Numbered from the stretch's first letter, positions 26,602-36,845 are shown. The stretch is DNA of 64,000 nucleotides from Pseudopedobacter saltans DSM 12145 (GCF_000190735.1 NC_015177.1:992001-1056000), one strand, 5' to 3'. Numbers and translations: made by a program. Notes: generated from the sequence alone by a model not told the origin.

Positions 26602-28044
26602 ATGAGTTTGAGAAAAAAGACGGTATCTGCCCTAATTTGGACTTACGGACAACAGATTGGGGGGCAGATGATTAGTTTTTCAATAACCATTATACTAGCA
26701 AGAATATTAGTTCCAGCAGAGTTTGGACTAATTGCAATGATTACCATATTTATTTCAATAGGGACATTACTGGTAGATAGTGGTCTTTCTTCGTCATTAA
26801 TAAGAACAAAAGATTCTACCCAAAAAGATTATTCCACAGTATTTTATTTCAATTTAGCCGGAAGCATAGTTATTTATCTGATTATCTACTTTATTGCGCC
26901 ATATATTGCTAAATTTTATAAACATGATATATTAACCTCGATAATTAGGATTTACTCCGTAACGTTCATTTTAAATGCACTTTATGTGGTACAAAATGCA
27001 CATTTAGTAAAGCAAATGAATTTCAAAACTCAGGCGTTTATTCAAATTCCGGCTATTATTGTAAGCGGTGTCCTGGCCATTTTTATGGCAAAATCAGGTT
27101 ATGGAGTTTGGAGTTTAGTTTGGATGAATATTGTGCAGTCACTGATAATTACATTTTTTCACTGGATCTGCTCAGATTGGCGCCCATCGCTGGAGTTCAG
27201 TAAAGAAAGCTTTCATACTCATTTCCATTTTGGATATAAAATGACACTTTCTGGTTTATTAGAAATCATTTATAAAAATGTCTATGTACTGATTATTGGA
27301 AAGAATTATTCAGCGACAAAGTTAGGATATTATTCACGGGCAGACAGTTTGAGCATGTTGCCGTCGGAAAATATTACTACAGCAATGAGTAAGGTAACTT
27401 ACCCAATGTTTGCATCTATTTCTTCTGATAATGTAAAACTAAAAGAAGTTTATAAGAAATTAATGCAACAAGTTATTTATTGGAATACGGCAATTTTAGT
27501 GTTGTCTTATATAATAGCTGAACCGTTAATAAGATTTATTTTAACAGAAAAATGGCTTCCCGCAGTACCTTTTTTTAAAATACTTTGCCTGGCTAATATT
27601 TTATATCCTCTAAATGCCTATAACCTCAATATTTTAAAGGTAAAAGGTAGAAGTGATTTAATTCTTAAAATAGAAACGGTAAAAAAAACGATAAATATAA
27701 TAGCAATTATACTTGTAGTACCCTTTGGGATATACGGATTACTTTATTTCCAATTGTTATCCAGCATTTTATCATATTATTTAAACTCATTTTATAGCGG
27801 AAGATTTATAGATTATAATGTCAAAGAGCAGCTTATAGATATTACTCCTACTATAGGTTTAGCCTTTTTTGTAGGGTTTATAAGTTATTTTCTGGATGCT
27901 TTTCTGGTTAACTCGTTCTCAGTTCCAGATTTTGGGAGATTGGTTACCGATACGCTGTTTTTCTTTCTGTTATATCTTGCTTGTAGCTATGTAATGCAGT
28001 TCAATGCAGTAGTCGATCTTAAACAACTAATCTTGAAAAAATGA
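26602..28044 (+). CDS. Wzx-type lipid-linked oligosaccharide flippase
   Basis: 480 residues of mostly hydrophobic helices, about 12-14 membrane segments, beginning with the polysaccharide-transporter signature SLRKKTVSALIWTYGQQIGGQ and LARILVPAEFGLIAM. This is the WzxC-like branch of the MATE/MOP superfamily. It would flip undecaprenyl-linked repeat units to the periplasm. Its stop overlaps the next start by 4 bp (ATGA), so expression is coupled to the aminotransferase. Confidence 0.9.
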   Translation: MSLRKKTVSALIWTYGQQIGGQMISFSITIILARILVPAEFGLIAMITIFISIGTLLVDSGLSSSLIRTKDSTQKDYSTVFYFNLAGSIVIYLIIYFIAPYIAKFYKHDILTSIIRIYSVTFILNALYVVQNAHLVKQMNFKTQAFIQIPAIIVSGVLAIFMAKSGYGVWSLVWMNIVQSLIITFFHWICSDWRPSLEFSKESFHTHFHFGYKMTLSGLLEIIYKNVYVLIIGKNYSATKLGYYSRADSLSMLPSENITTAMSKVTYPMFASISSDNVKLKEVYKKLMQQVIYWNTAILVLSYIIAEPLIRFILTEKWLPAVPFFKILCLANILYPLNAYNLNILKVKGRSDLILKIETVKKTINIIAIILVVPFGIYGLLYFQLLSSILSYYLNSFYSGRFIDYNVKEQLIDITPTIGLAFFVGFISYFLDAFLVNSFSVPDFGRLVTDTLFFFLLYLACSYVMQFNAVVDLKQLILKK

Positions 28045-29195
28045 TACCAGTAACAAAACCTTTCCTTCCTAAAGTGGAGGAATATGATGACTATTTGGCG
28101 AGCATTTGGGAGAGGCAATGGCTAACCAATAACGGCCCTTTGGTAAATGAACTCGAGTTAAGGCTTAAAGAGTATTTACAAGTAAATCACTTATTATATG
28201 TTGCCAACGGTACTGTTGCATTACAAATTGCAATTGAGGCTTTAGCGCTTTCCGGAGAGATTATTACCACACCTTTTTCTTTCGTAGCGACTACAAGCAG
28301 TATTGTATGGCAAGGCTGTAAACCTGTTTTTGTAGATATTGACGCAAAAACATTAAATATTGATCCGCAAAAGATAGAAGAGGCTATAACGCCACAAACC
28401 TCGGCTATTTTAGCAACACATGTTTATGGAAATCCGTGTGATATCGATGCCATTCAGGAGATTGCGGACAAATATAAATTAAAAGTTATCTACGATGCTG
28501 CGCATTGTTTTGGTACAAAATATAAAAACAGATCGGTTTTTGAATATGGAGATATTAGTACAACAAGCTTCCACGCTACGAAACTATTTCATAGTATAGA
28601 GGGAGGCGCTGTTTTTACTCAATGCCCAGAGTTGTTAAAAAAAATGTCCCAAATAAGAAATTTCGGATATAATGGACCGAACGAATTTACAGTTTTAGGT
28701 TTGAATGGGAAAAATAGCGAATTCCACGCGGCCATGGGGCTTTGTAACCTTAAACATATAAATGAAATCTTAAAAAAGAGAAAACAGCTTTCTCATCACT
28801 ATTGGAAAAAATTAGAAAAACTTGCTGCAACTTATCCAAAGATAAATCCTGATTCGGAATATAACTACTCTTACTTTCCTATTCTCTTTGAAAGCAAAGA
28901 GTTGATGCTAAAATGTATAGCGGCATTGGAAGTAAATAAAATTTATTGCAGACGCTATTTTTATCCCGCTTTGTCACATTTGCCTTATGTACAAGACCAA
29001 ATATTGCCGGTTTGCGAAGATATATCAGACCGTATTTTATGTCTCCCTTTATATCATACATTAACTTTTGCAGACATAAACTATATAGCCAGAATTATAT
29101 TAAGGATACAGAATTATCAAGAAACACCGGTTATTGACATGCCTGTAAATCTGCAAATAGAGTTAGACACTATTCTAAAAACTAAAGAAAATTAG
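28041..29195 (+). CDS. DegT/DnrJ/EryC1 family sugar aminotransferase
   Basis: 384 residues, PLP-dependent fold type I. Signature pieces are PVTKPFLP, WLTNNGPLVNELE, ANGTVALQIAIEAL, YDAAHCFG and the Schiff-base lysine in HATKLFHS (K181), followed by EGGAVF. Members convert a 4-keto (or 3-keto) nucleotide sugar to an amino sugar with glutamate as donor, as VioA, FdtB or PglE do; the substrate cannot be told here. It would act after a 4,6-dehydratase such as the one at 52082. Confidence 0.88.
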   Translation: MIPVTKPFLPKVEEYDDYLASIWERQWLTNNGPLVNELELRLKEYLQVNHLLYVANGTVALQIAIEALALSGEIITTPFSFVATTSSIVWQGCKPVFVDIDAKTLNIDPQKIEEAITPQTSAILATHVYGNPCDIDAIQEIADKYKLKVIYDAAHCFGTKYKNRSVFEYGDISTTSFHATKLFHSIEGGAVFTQCPELLKKMSQIRNFGYNGPNEFTVLGLNGKNSEFHAAMGLCNLKHINEILKKRKQLSHHYWKKLEKLAATYPKINPDSEYNYSYFPILFESKELMLKCIAALEVNKIYCRRYFYPALSHLPYVQDQILPVCEDISDRILCLPLYHTLTFADINYIARIILRIQNYQETPVIDMPVNLQIELDTILKTKEN

Positions 29196-29197
29196 GT

Positions 29198-30082
29198 ATG
29201 GAGAATGAAGACATAATGGTTAGCATTTGTTGTATAACCTACAATCAGGAAAAATATATAGGACACGCTATCGAAAGTTTTTTGATGCAGAAGACTAATT
29301 TTAAATACGAGGTAATTATTGGCGATGATTGTTCAACAGATAGAACCTGTGAAATTATGGAAAGCTACTGCCAAATGCACCCCAATAAGATTAAACTATT
29401 AAAGAATGTACAAAATTTGGGCGGTACAAAAAATCAGGTTAAAGTAATACGTGAGGCAAAAGGGAAATATATAGCCATTTGTGACGGAGACGATTATTGG
29501 ACAGATCCATTAAAGCTACAAAAGCAAGTTGATTTTATGGAAGCCAATCCAGACTGTGTTATTTGTTGTCATTATACAAAAGTAATTGATGAAGAAGGGA
29601 AGCTGGTATACGAACATCCGGAACCGAAGATGCTGATACATTATTATGAGGATCTATTAATCGGAAATCGAAAAGAGACACGTACGTCTTCTCTACTGGT
29701 AAGAAATACTAAAGAAGTAACAGATATAGATACCTATAACTGGTACTATAAAGCTTATGGAGCAGATGTAATGTTCAAATTGTTTATTCTTTCTAAAACA
29801 GAACAAAAAATTTACGTTTTACCCGAAGTAATGGGGGTTTATAGACTACATCGCGGAGGCATGTGGAGCTTGCTTGATAGCAAGATCAAACAAGATAGAT
29901 CGATTAGTGATTTCAATATAATAATAGCGCATTTCCCATATTCTCGTCTTTACAAGAAAAAATTGCTGACTTATTATCTGAATAAATATTTTCTTTTTGA
30001 ATTAAAAACATTGAATTTATCTCGGGCTTTTCACACCATTTATAGACTAACATTCACTTTTTGCGGAGTTAGCTATATATAA
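29198..30082 (+). CDS. Glycosyltransferase family 2
   Basis: 294 residues. GT-A fold with the family 2 opening VSICCITYNQEKYIGHAIES, IIGDDCSTDRT, and the DXD-like metal motif in CDGDDYW. The central YEHPEPKM and TSSLLVRN parts resemble capsule GT2 enzymes. It would add one sugar to the growing repeat unit on the cytoplasmic face. It follows the aminotransferase by 2 bp. Donor and linkage are unknown. Confidence 0.88.
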   Translation: MENEDIMVSICCITYNQEKYIGHAIESFLMQKTNFKYEVIIGDDCSTDRTCEIMESYCQMHPNKIKLLKNVQNLGGTKNQVKVIREAKGKYIAICDGDDYWTDPLKLQKQVDFMEANPDCVICCHYTKVIDEEGKLVYEHPEPKMLIHYYEDLLIGNRKETRTSSLLVRNTKEVTDIDTYNWYYKAYGADVMFKLFILSKTEQKIYVLPEVMGVYRLHRGGMWSLLDSKIKQDRSISDFNIIIAHFPYSRLYKKKLLTYYLNKYFLFELKTLNLSRAFHTIYRLTFTFCGVSYI

Positions 30083-30102
30083 TTCAGAAAATATCTATAA
30101 CA

Positions 30103-31200
30103 ATGAAATTAAAGCTACATTTTGTCATTAATAGTCTCCATGGAGGTGGGGCGGAAAGAGTTTTAAGCTCACTAGCTTCATTCTTTGACGCACAAGGACA
30201 TGATGTATTAATTATCTGTCTCAATTATGCCAAATCCGCTTATGAAATCCCAAAAGGAATAAAAATTCATTATCTGCTAAAAGAGAGGAAGAAAGGTTTA
30301 CTTTATAGAGGAGTTTACGCTTATTCTACATTGAAAATGTTGGTTGACATTTTTAAAAGAGACCGTCCAGACTGTGCGATATCATTTATGACAAGTGCTA
30401 ATATATGGATGGGATTAGCTGCAAGGATAACAAAAACACCTTACATTGTATCGGAGAGAATAAATCCTGATCATATAGAAGAATTTAATTATTTACAGGG
30501 GCGTCTTCTAAAAGAAGTTTACTCTAAAGCAAAGAGTGTTGTGGCACCAAGCAGAGGGGTGGAAATAGCTATGTTACAGACAAAAGCACTTAGAGGGTTA
30601 GAAAACACAAAAGTTATTATTAATCCGGTAAAAGAATTAGGCAAAGTTTCTAATAATGTAATCCATACAAAAAGTTATGTTTTAGCTGTAGGACGATTAG
30701 ACCGTCAAAAGGGATTTGATATATTAATAGAAGCTTTTTCAAAATTAAAAAAACATGATCTGGACTTACTTATAGTGGGAGAGGGCAACGAACGTAAGGC
30801 CTTGCAAGATCAAATAAACCGTTTAGGGTTACAAAATAAAATAAAACTGATTGGTGCTAAGAGTCAAATCCAGGATTATTATCATTATGCAGAAATATTT
30901 GTATTGCCTTCTAGAAATGAGGGCTATCCGAACGTTTTATTAGAGGCTTTAAGTATGGGATGCCCAAGTATTGCAATGGATTGCGAATTCGGCCCATCTG
31001 AAATTATAGTCCATGAGGAAAACGGCTTATTAGTGAAAGAAAAAACTGCAGAAGCTCTAGCCGCAAATATGGAAAGGCTACTATCAGACTCGTTGCTTAA
31101 GAAAAAGCTAAGTAACAACGCAAGACTAATTAATATCACCAATTCTTCAGAGGAAGTTTTTGCGAAATGGCAAAATTTGGTTTACGAATCTATTCAGTAG
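30103..31200 (+). CDS. Glycosyltransferase family 4 (GT-B)
   Basis: 365 residues. The N-terminal domain begins LHFVINSLHGGGAERVLSSLA, and the C-terminal domain holds AVGRLDRQKGFDILIEAF and the nucleotide-sugar binding signature PSRNEGYPNVLLEALSMGCP. This is a typical retaining family 4 enzyme as in PglA/PglJ-type capsule genes. Donor unknown. Confidence 0.9.
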   Translation: MKLKLHFVINSLHGGGAERVLSSLASFFDAQGHDVLIICLNYAKSAYEIPKGIKIHYLLKERKKGLLYRGVYAYSTLKMLVDIFKRDRPDCAISFMTSANIWMGLAARITKTPYIVSERINPDHIEEFNYLQGRLLKEVYSKAKSVVAPSRGVEIAMLQTKALRGLENTKVIINPVKELGKVSNNVIHTKSYVLAVGRLDRQKGFDILIEAFSKLKKHDLDLLIVGEGNERKALQDQINRLGLQNKIKLIGAKSQIQDYYHYAEIFVLPSRNEGYPNVLLEALSMGCPSIAMDCEFGPSEIIVHEENGLLVKEKTAEALAANMERLLSDSLLKKKLSNNARLINITNSSEEVFAKWQNLVYESIQ

Positions 31201-31252
31201 CCATACTCTATAAAAGTTAATCACGCTTTTAATTACAATAAATCTTATTGTT

Positions 31253-32494
31253 ATGAAAATACCTTTTTCACCACCTTTTATCGATCAGGCTGTGATAGAC
31301 AGTGTGATGGATACGCTAAGATCTAAATGGATTACATCTGGACCAAAAGTGAAAGAATTGGAACAAGAGATGTTAAATCTGACAGGTTCGAGAGCCGCAA
31401 TTTGTGTTAACTCCTGGACTTCTGGAGCCATAATGATGTTGAAATGGTTTGGCGTGAAAGAAGGAGATGAGGTTATTGTGCCCGCATATTCTTATTGTGC
31501 AACCGCATTATGTGTTCTACATGCTGGCGCAAAGCCCGTTATGGTAGATGTTCTGGATGATTTTACTATAGATCCGATTAAAGTGCGATACGCTATCACC
31601 GAAAGAACAAAAGCCATTTTAGCTGTTGATATAGCCGGATGGCCTTGCAATTACAATTTGTTAAATGCGGTGATAAAAGATTCCGCTGTAACAAAGATGT
31701 TTTATCCGGAAACTGAAAACCAATTGAAACTGGGAAGAATCCTACTTATTTCAGATGCGGCACACTCTATTGGTGCTACATATGGTGGTGTACCGGCGGC
31801 TCAGAAAAGCGATATAGCTATTTTTTCTTTTCACGCGGTTAAAAACGTAACTACGGCAGAAGGTGGTTGTATTTGTCTAAACCTAACAGATAACTTTAAT
31901 GTAGCAGAAGAATATACCTATTTAAAGATGTATTCTCTAAATGGGCAAACAAAGGATGCATTTACCAAGACAATGGGGTCTGGTTGGAGATACGATATAT
32001 TGTTCAACGGACTTAAAATTAATATGCCGGATATTTGTGCAGCAATCGGCTTAGCACAACTTAGGCAATATAAAGATTTACTATTGCCGGTAAGAAAAAA
32101 AATAGCTTATAAATATAATAATACATTCAGCCTTTTTAGCTGGTTTGTACCTCCACCTTTATCAAATGATGAGAGGGAATCCTCTTACCATTTATTTCCG
32201 TTACGTATAAGAGATATTACAGAAGAAGGTAGGGATCAGATAATAGAATATTTGTCGGGCAAAGGAATAACTGCTAATGTTCATTTTATACCAATGCCGA
32301 TGCTTACTTACTTTAAGAGTATTGGTTATGATATACAAGATTATCCAAATAGTTACAGACAATATGCATGTGAGATTTCTTTACCGATTTACCCTCAACT
32401 AACCAATGCGGAAATCGATTATATCATCGTAAATGTAGCCAATGCTGTTAAAGAACAGATTTATAAAACAAAAATGCTGAAAAAAGCATCCTAA
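31253..32494 (+). CDS. DegT/DnrJ/EryC1 family sugar aminotransferase, second copy
   Basis: 413 residues. Begins KIPFSPPFIDQAVIDSV and WITSGPKVKELE; the catalytic lysine is in FHAVKNVTTAEGG (K197), after SDAAHSIGA. Sequence and length match UDP-4-amino-4-deoxy sugar transaminases of the PglE/ArnB kind better than the first copy does. It sits 11 bp upstream of the PglC-like initiating transferase, so it probably makes the amino sugar that is first loaded on the lipid carrier. That pairing is inference. Confidence 0.88.
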   Translation: MKIPFSPPFIDQAVIDSVMDTLRSKWITSGPKVKELEQEMLNLTGSRAAICVNSWTSGAIMMLKWFGVKEGDEVIVPAYSYCATALCVLHAGAKPVMVDVLDDFTIDPIKVRYAITERTKAILAVDIAGWPCNYNLLNAVIKDSAVTKMFYPETENQLKLGRILLISDAAHSIGATYGGVPAAQKSDIAIFSFHAVKNVTTAEGGCICLNLTDNFNVAEEYTYLKMYSLNGQTKDAFTKTMGSGWRYDILFNGLKINMPDICAAIGLAQLRQYKDLLLPVRKKIAYKYNNTFSLFSWFVPPPLSNDERESSYHLFPLRIRDITEEGRDQIIEYLSGKGITANVHFIPMPMLTYFKSIGYDIQDYPNSYRQYACEISLPIYPQLTNAEIDYIIVNVANAVKEQIYKTKMLKKAS

Positions 32495-32505
32495 ATTTAA
32501 ATGAA

Positions 32506-33141
32506 ATGATTACTAAGCGGGTATTCGATGTATTGATGTCTATTGTAGGACTTATCGTACTTGCTCCAATATTTATTGTTATATCGGTTGCAATAAAATT
32601 TGGCTCTAAAGGAAACGTGTTTTATAAACAAAAAAGGGTAGGTAAAAATAAGTCCAGTTTTATTTTGTATAAGTTTAGAACGATGCAGAATGGAGCAGAC
32701 AAGAAAGGCTTACTAACAGTAGGAGACAATGATGTAAGAGTCACGAAAAGTGGCAAATGGTTGCGTAAGTATAAAATGGACGAGTTGCCCCAATTATTTA
32801 ATATTCTTAAAGGAGATATGAGTTTTGTTGGTCCCCGACCTGAGGTAAGTAAATATGTGGAGTTATATAATGAAGATCAACAAAGGATATTAAGCGTAAA
32901 GCCTGGGATTACTGATTGGGCATCTATTAAATATATTGATGAAAATGAAATTTTGGCTAATGTGCCAAATCCAGAAGAATATTATATCAAATATATAATG
33001 CCTTCGAAAGCAGAATTCAATTTGAAATATGTTGAGGAGCATAGTTTTATGATAGATTTAGAAATCATCTTTCTTACAGTCAAAAGCATATTTATGAAGA
33101 GCAGGCAATTAGTTAACGAAAATATTTTAGAATCAAAATGA
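32506..33141 (+). CDS. PglC-like initiating sugar-phosphate transferase
   Basis: 211 residues, the size of monotopic phosphoglycosyl transferases. It has a single N-terminal hydrophobic reentrant segment (FDVLMSIVGLIVLAPIFIVISVAI) and the signatures FYKQKRVGKN, YKFRTM, DELPQLFNILKGDMSFVGPRP. It would transfer a sugar phosphate from UDP-sugar to undecaprenyl phosphate to start each repeat unit. Its stop overlaps the next gene by 4 bp. The small form without an N-terminal membrane domain resembles PglC, which uses diacetamido sugars. Confidence 0.92.
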   Translation: MITKRVFDVLMSIVGLIVLAPIFIVISVAIKFGSKGNVFYKQKRVGKNKSSFILYKFRTMQNGADKKGLLTVGDNDVRVTKSGKWLRKYKMDELPQLFNILKGDMSFVGPRPEVSKYVELYNEDQQRILSVKPGITDWASIKYIDENEILANVPNPEEYYIKYIMPSKAEFNLKYVEEHSFMIDLEIIFLTVKSIFMKSRQLVNENILESK

Positions 33142-34211
33142 AGAAATTACGAATTTTAGATTGGCCAAAACAAAGATTCTATTCGGAAACACATCCATTC
33201 TATAGATGGAAAAAGCAGTTCAGAGAAAACGGTCTTGATGTCAGCTGTCATCATAAACATACCGACAATGCTTTAAATGATACAGATTATTTGGTTATAC
33301 ATTCCAGGTATTTTGATATGGCCTGGCAAAACATCAATACCAGAAATAGTGAAAATACGGAACAAGTTATATCATTTTTAGAAGATATGCGTAAGAAAGC
33401 AAATAGAATTATTTGGTTTGACGCTGCAGACTCTACTGGTTCTCATGATTTTCCCATTATCCATTTGGTAGACGTTTTTTTAAAAAAGCAAGTTCTTAAA
33501 GATAAAAGTTATTATACGCAAAGAAATAACCTGCGTATTTGGTTAAACCATCAGCAACCGGAAACGCCAATTAATATTTTTGAACCATGTCCCGTCTCTG
33601 AATTAAAAAAAATAAAAGTAGGATGGAATATCGGACTTAATGATTATAGATATTTTGGATATAAAATGAGCAGATTAAGTAATTATTTAGGCTATTCATT
33701 GTATCCCGTAACATTTAGTGAAGTAGATAAATTTAGACCTATTGATTTAACTTTTAGAGGTACAATACACAAAGACAAAACAGGATCTTATAAAGTATCA
33801 GAGCAAAGAAATAAGGTTTTGGAATGTTTGGAAGACACTCTTCTTGTGGCAGTAAAAGGGAAACCAGTTGCTAAACGTCAATATTGGAAAGAGCTTAGAA
33901 ACTCTAAATTATGTGTTAGCCCTTATGGCTGGGGTGAAATTTGCTATCGTGATTTTGAAGCGTTTATTTCGGGCTCTTTACTGGTAAAACCCAGTATGGA
34001 ACATCTAGAGACTTATCCGAATGTGTTTTTACCCCACCAAACCTATATTCCTTTAAATTGGGATTTAGATCAACTATCTGAAAAATTGGAAGATATTATC
34101 CGCCAACCTCAAAAATATCAGGAAATTGCTATGGAGGGGCAAAAAATATATAAGGAAGTCATTTACAATTCACAAGAATTTATAGATCATATTAAAAAAA
34201 TAGTTAGTTAG
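33138..34211 (+). CDS. Putative glycosyltransferase, CgeB/group 1-like C-terminal domain
   Basis: 357 residues, no membrane segments. The C-terminal part reads LRNSKLCVSPYGWGEICYRDFEAFISGSLLVKP and EHLETYPNVF, typical of the CgeB-like and related GT-B proteins that bind nucleotide sugars. The N-terminal half (ILDWPKQRFYSETHPFYRW) is not recognised. It starts within the stop of the PglC-like gene, so it may add the second sugar. Family assignment is tentative. Confidence 0.65.
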   Translation: MKKLRILDWPKQRFYSETHPFYRWKKQFRENGLDVSCHHKHTDNALNDTDYLVIHSRYFDMAWQNINTRNSENTEQVISFLEDMRKKANRIIWFDAADSTGSHDFPIIHLVDVFLKKQVLKDKSYYTQRNNLRIWLNHQQPETPINIFEPCPVSELKKIKVGWNIGLNDYRYFGYKMSRLSNYLGYSLYPVTFSEVDKFRPIDLTFRGTIHKDKTGSYKVSEQRNKVLECLEDTLLVAVKGKPVAKRQYWKELRNSKLCVSPYGWGEICYRDFEAFISGSLLVKPSMEHLETYPNVFLPHQTYIPLNWDLDQLSEKLEDIIRQPQKYQEIAMEGQKIYKEVIYNSQEFIDHIKKIVS

Positions 34212-34275
34212 TGCTATAAATTATGAAAACACATATATAAGTCTTATAAACAGTTAGTTATAATTTATTGTTGTC

Positions 34276-35304
34276 ATGGCACATCGCTTGATTAATTTTC
34301 AGCAATCAGAAGAATGGACAGCATATGTTCACCGTTCTGTAAATTATGATTTTTATCATACCTGGCATTACCACTCATTAGAAAAAGGAGGAGAGCCTTT
34401 TCTTTTTGTTTACGAGGAAGATGATGTTTTCATCGCCTTACCGCTTTTGAAACGAAAGATCACTAATTCAAATTTTTTTGATTTGACTTCTGTTTACGGT
34501 TATGCAGGGCCGATTTCAAATAAAGAATTCAAATCTGTAGATACACGCATTCTGGAAAACTTTAAAAATTGTTTTCTGGATTTTATGAGTACAGGAAAAT
34601 ATATCTGTGCTTTTTCCAGACTTAATCCATTTGCAGATCAAAAAGTTCTAATGGAAAAAATTGGTGGTATTTGTAATAATGGCAAAACTGTATATATAGA
34701 TTTGTCTATTCCCATTGAACAACAAAGGAGCTGTTATGAAAAGAGGTTAGGTAAAGATATAAGACATTTAAGGAGGATATCTTATAGTATTTGTGAGGCA
34801 GTTTCTTCGGACGAAATTAAAATGTTTACAGATATGTATAATGAAAATATGCTTAGACTGGGTGCAGAAAGCAGATATTTTCATGACGAAGAATACTTTA
34901 TAAAGTTAATTAAAAGTGAAGATAGCGATTGTAAGCTTGTAGTAATTTATGATGGGGAAAAGATGATCTGTGGGGCAGTAATTACCTGTTCCGGAAATAT
35001 TATCAGGAGTCATCTTTCCGCTACAGCAACAGCTTATGTTAATCAATCACCTAGTAAACTACTTACAGATGAAATTAGTGTTATCGGTAGAAAATTAGGC
35101 AAAAGATATTTTCATTTAGGTGGGGGTGTAGCAGGTCATGAAGATTCTTTATTCAAATTTAAAGCAGCTTTTTCACCTTTATTTCTAGAAGATATAACAT
35201 GGAAATTTGTATCGGACATGTTTGTATACGAAGATTTAGTAAAATCATGTAAAGACAATATAAACACAGACTATTTCCCCCTATATCGCAGTGCTGCCAG
35301 TTGA
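34276..35304 (+). CDS. FemAB/GNAT-like acyl or aminoacyl transferase
   Basis: 342 residues. The C-terminal GNAT-like fold of the Acetyltransf_6/FemAB group is visible: IICGAVITCSG-like core, then YFHLGGGVAGHEDSLFKFKAAFSP. The N-terminal half repeats the same fold in a less conserved form. The protein ends in TDYFPLYR, like its paralog at 51002. Family members attach amino acids or acyl groups to cell-wall or surface polymers. It may decorate the amino sugar or uronic acid of the EPS; the donor is unknown. Confidence 0.7.
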   Translation: MAHRLINFQQSEEWTAYVHRSVNYDFYHTWHYHSLEKGGEPFLFVYEEDDVFIALPLLKRKITNSNFFDLTSVYGYAGPISNKEFKSVDTRILENFKNCFLDFMSTGKYICAFSRLNPFADQKVLMEKIGGICNNGKTVYIDLSIPIEQQRSCYEKRLGKDIRHLRRISYSICEAVSSDEIKMFTDMYNENMLRLGAESRYFHDEEYFIKLIKSEDSDCKLVVIYDGEKMICGAVITCSGNIIRSHLSATATAYVNQSPSKLLTDEISVIGRKLGKRYFHLGGGVAGHEDSLFKFKAAFSPLFLEDITWKFVSDMFVYEDLVKSCKDNINTDYFPLYRSAAS

Positions 35305-35450
35305 GAGGATAAGCATGAATTTTTTTGATTCCAAACTTCGATGCAATCATTTAAGAATGATAGTATAATCTTACATTAAGAGGCGGCTATAACAGCTTCA
35401 TTTGCAAGTTAGAAATCATCTGCCAATAAGAACTCTAAAATCTTAATATC

Positions 35451-36254
35451 TTGGAAAATAGATTTAATTACTCAGAAGCCACTATTAGTGATTTCGAGTC
35501 GGCAATGGATCAATTTGGCTGGGTCATTTATGAAAATGCCGTTGAAGAAAATTTCATAAATGAAATTATTAATGATCTCGAACCAGCCTATTTACTAAGG
35601 AGAGCAATTCAAATTCAGAATGGAATAGAAGAAAACATGGAGGGAACCCTCCATCATCTGTTAGAGAAGGATAATTTTAGTATGCCTTTTTTGGAGCAGA
35701 AGTATTGTGATAAAGAAATGAAGCACTTTCTGAATGGAAATTATATTCTGAATGGTTTTAGTGGAGTGCTAAATTTTAAAAATTTTAAAGCTTATGTTCA
35801 TAATATACATCGGGATATCAGAAGCTTTACCGGCAATTTTAAAATAGCAATTCAGATGATTGTTCCGCTGGATGATTATACGTTAGAGAATGGCGCAACT
35901 TATTTTCTTACCGGATCCCACCATATAGAAGATAAGCCTGATGAGCAATTTTTCTATATGAATGCCGATAGAGCCGTTTCGAAAAAAGGAAGTATCATCT
36001 TATTCGATTCTAATATTTGGCATGCAGTAGGAAATAATAATACAGATAACCCAAGAAGAGCCTTGACACTTACTTTTACCAGACCATTTTTTAAACCGCA
36101 GTTCGATTTTCCTAGATATCTTGGCTACGATTTTACAGATTACCTAAGTCCGCATTTAAAACAGGTTATTGGATATAATTCGCGTATTTCTGCCAATTTT
36201 CAAGAGTTTTACCAGCCACCCCATCTAAGAATGTATCAACCTGGCCAGGGATAG
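35451..36254 (+). CDS. Phytanoyl-CoA dioxygenase (PhyH)-like Fe(II)/2-oxoglutarate oxygenase
   Basis: 267 residues from a TTG start; ATG 35505 would cut off 18 residues of an otherwise conserved N-terminus. PhyH landmarks: HRD iron-binding motif (HNIHRDIRS), GATYFLTGSHH, distal histidine in SNIWHAVGNN, and the 2-oxoglutarate arginine in RRALTLTFTRP. Such oxygenases in polysaccharide loci hydroxylate sugars or attached acyl/amino-acid groups. It stands between two acyltransferase genes, so it may tailor their substrate. Substrate is not known. Confidence 0.75.
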   Translation: MENRFNYSEATISDFESAMDQFGWVIYENAVEENFINEIINDLEPAYLLRRAIQIQNGIEENMEGTLHHLLEKDNFSMPFLEQKYCDKEMKHFLNGNYILNGFSGVLNFKNFKAYVHNIHRDIRSFTGNFKIAIQMIVPLDDYTLENGATYFLTGSHHIEDKPDEQFFYMNADRAVSKKGSIILFDSNIWHAVGNNNTDNPRRALTLTFTRPFFKPQFDFPRYLGYDFTDYLSPHLKQVIGYNSRISANFQEFYQPPHLRMYQPGQG

Positions 36255-36308
36255 GAGACTTGAAAGATATCAGTAAACTTTTCATTGTCAATATTAAACA
36301 AAAATATT

Positions 36309-36845
36309 ATGGGAAATTTGATTTACCTAAGACCATTGGTTCCGGAAGATGCAAAAATTTCTTATCAATGGAGAAATGATCCTCGTATTTGGGAGTTTAC
36401 CGAGTTTAAACCAACTAGTATTATCACCGAAGAAATAGAGACAAAGTGGTTGGAAGCAAAGTTGAAAAAGGCTAATGATCAACGATTTGCTATATGTTTG
36501 AGTGATACGAATCAATATATTGGAAATATTCAGATCATTGATATAGAATCCAATAAAGGCGAGTTTCATCTGTTTATTGGAGAAAAGCAATTTTGGAGAA
36601 AAGGAATAGGGATGAACGCTGCTAAGCTTATCCTTCAGTATGGTTTTTTCGATATGAAATTGGAAATGATTTTCCTTTTTGTACATAAAAATAATACTGC
36701 AGCCCTTTCTATCTATGATAAACTGGGTTTTATAACCGTACATAAACGTCATAATCAGTTTAAAATGGTATTAACCAAATCCATGTATTTGTTAGAGAAT
36801 AAATTCTCTGAGGATCGGATGACTGATAATGAAGCAATAAGTTAG
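36309..36845 (+). CDS. GNAT acetyltransferase (PseH/RimJ-like), copy 1
   Basis: I use ATG 36309, because it aligns with the start of the paralog at 50422; a TTG at 36285 would add eight residues. 178 residues. Motifs: IYLRPLVPEDAKISYQWRNDP, RIWEFTEF, GEFHLFIGEKQFWRKGIGMNAAKL and FLFVHKNNTAALSIYDKLGF. The WRND and WRKGIG features are typical of RimJ/PseH-like N-acetyltransferases that act on 4-amino sugars. In this locus it may acetylate the product of one of the DegT enzymes. Confidence 0.78.
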   Translation: MGNLIYLRPLVPEDAKISYQWRNDPRIWEFTEFKPTSIITEEIETKWLEAKLKKANDQRFAICLSDTNQYIGNIQIIDIESNKGEFHLFIGEKQFWRKGIGMNAAKLILQYGFFDMKLEMIFLFVHKNNTAALSIYDKLGFITVHKRHNQFKMVLTKSMYLLENKFSEDRMTDNEAIS

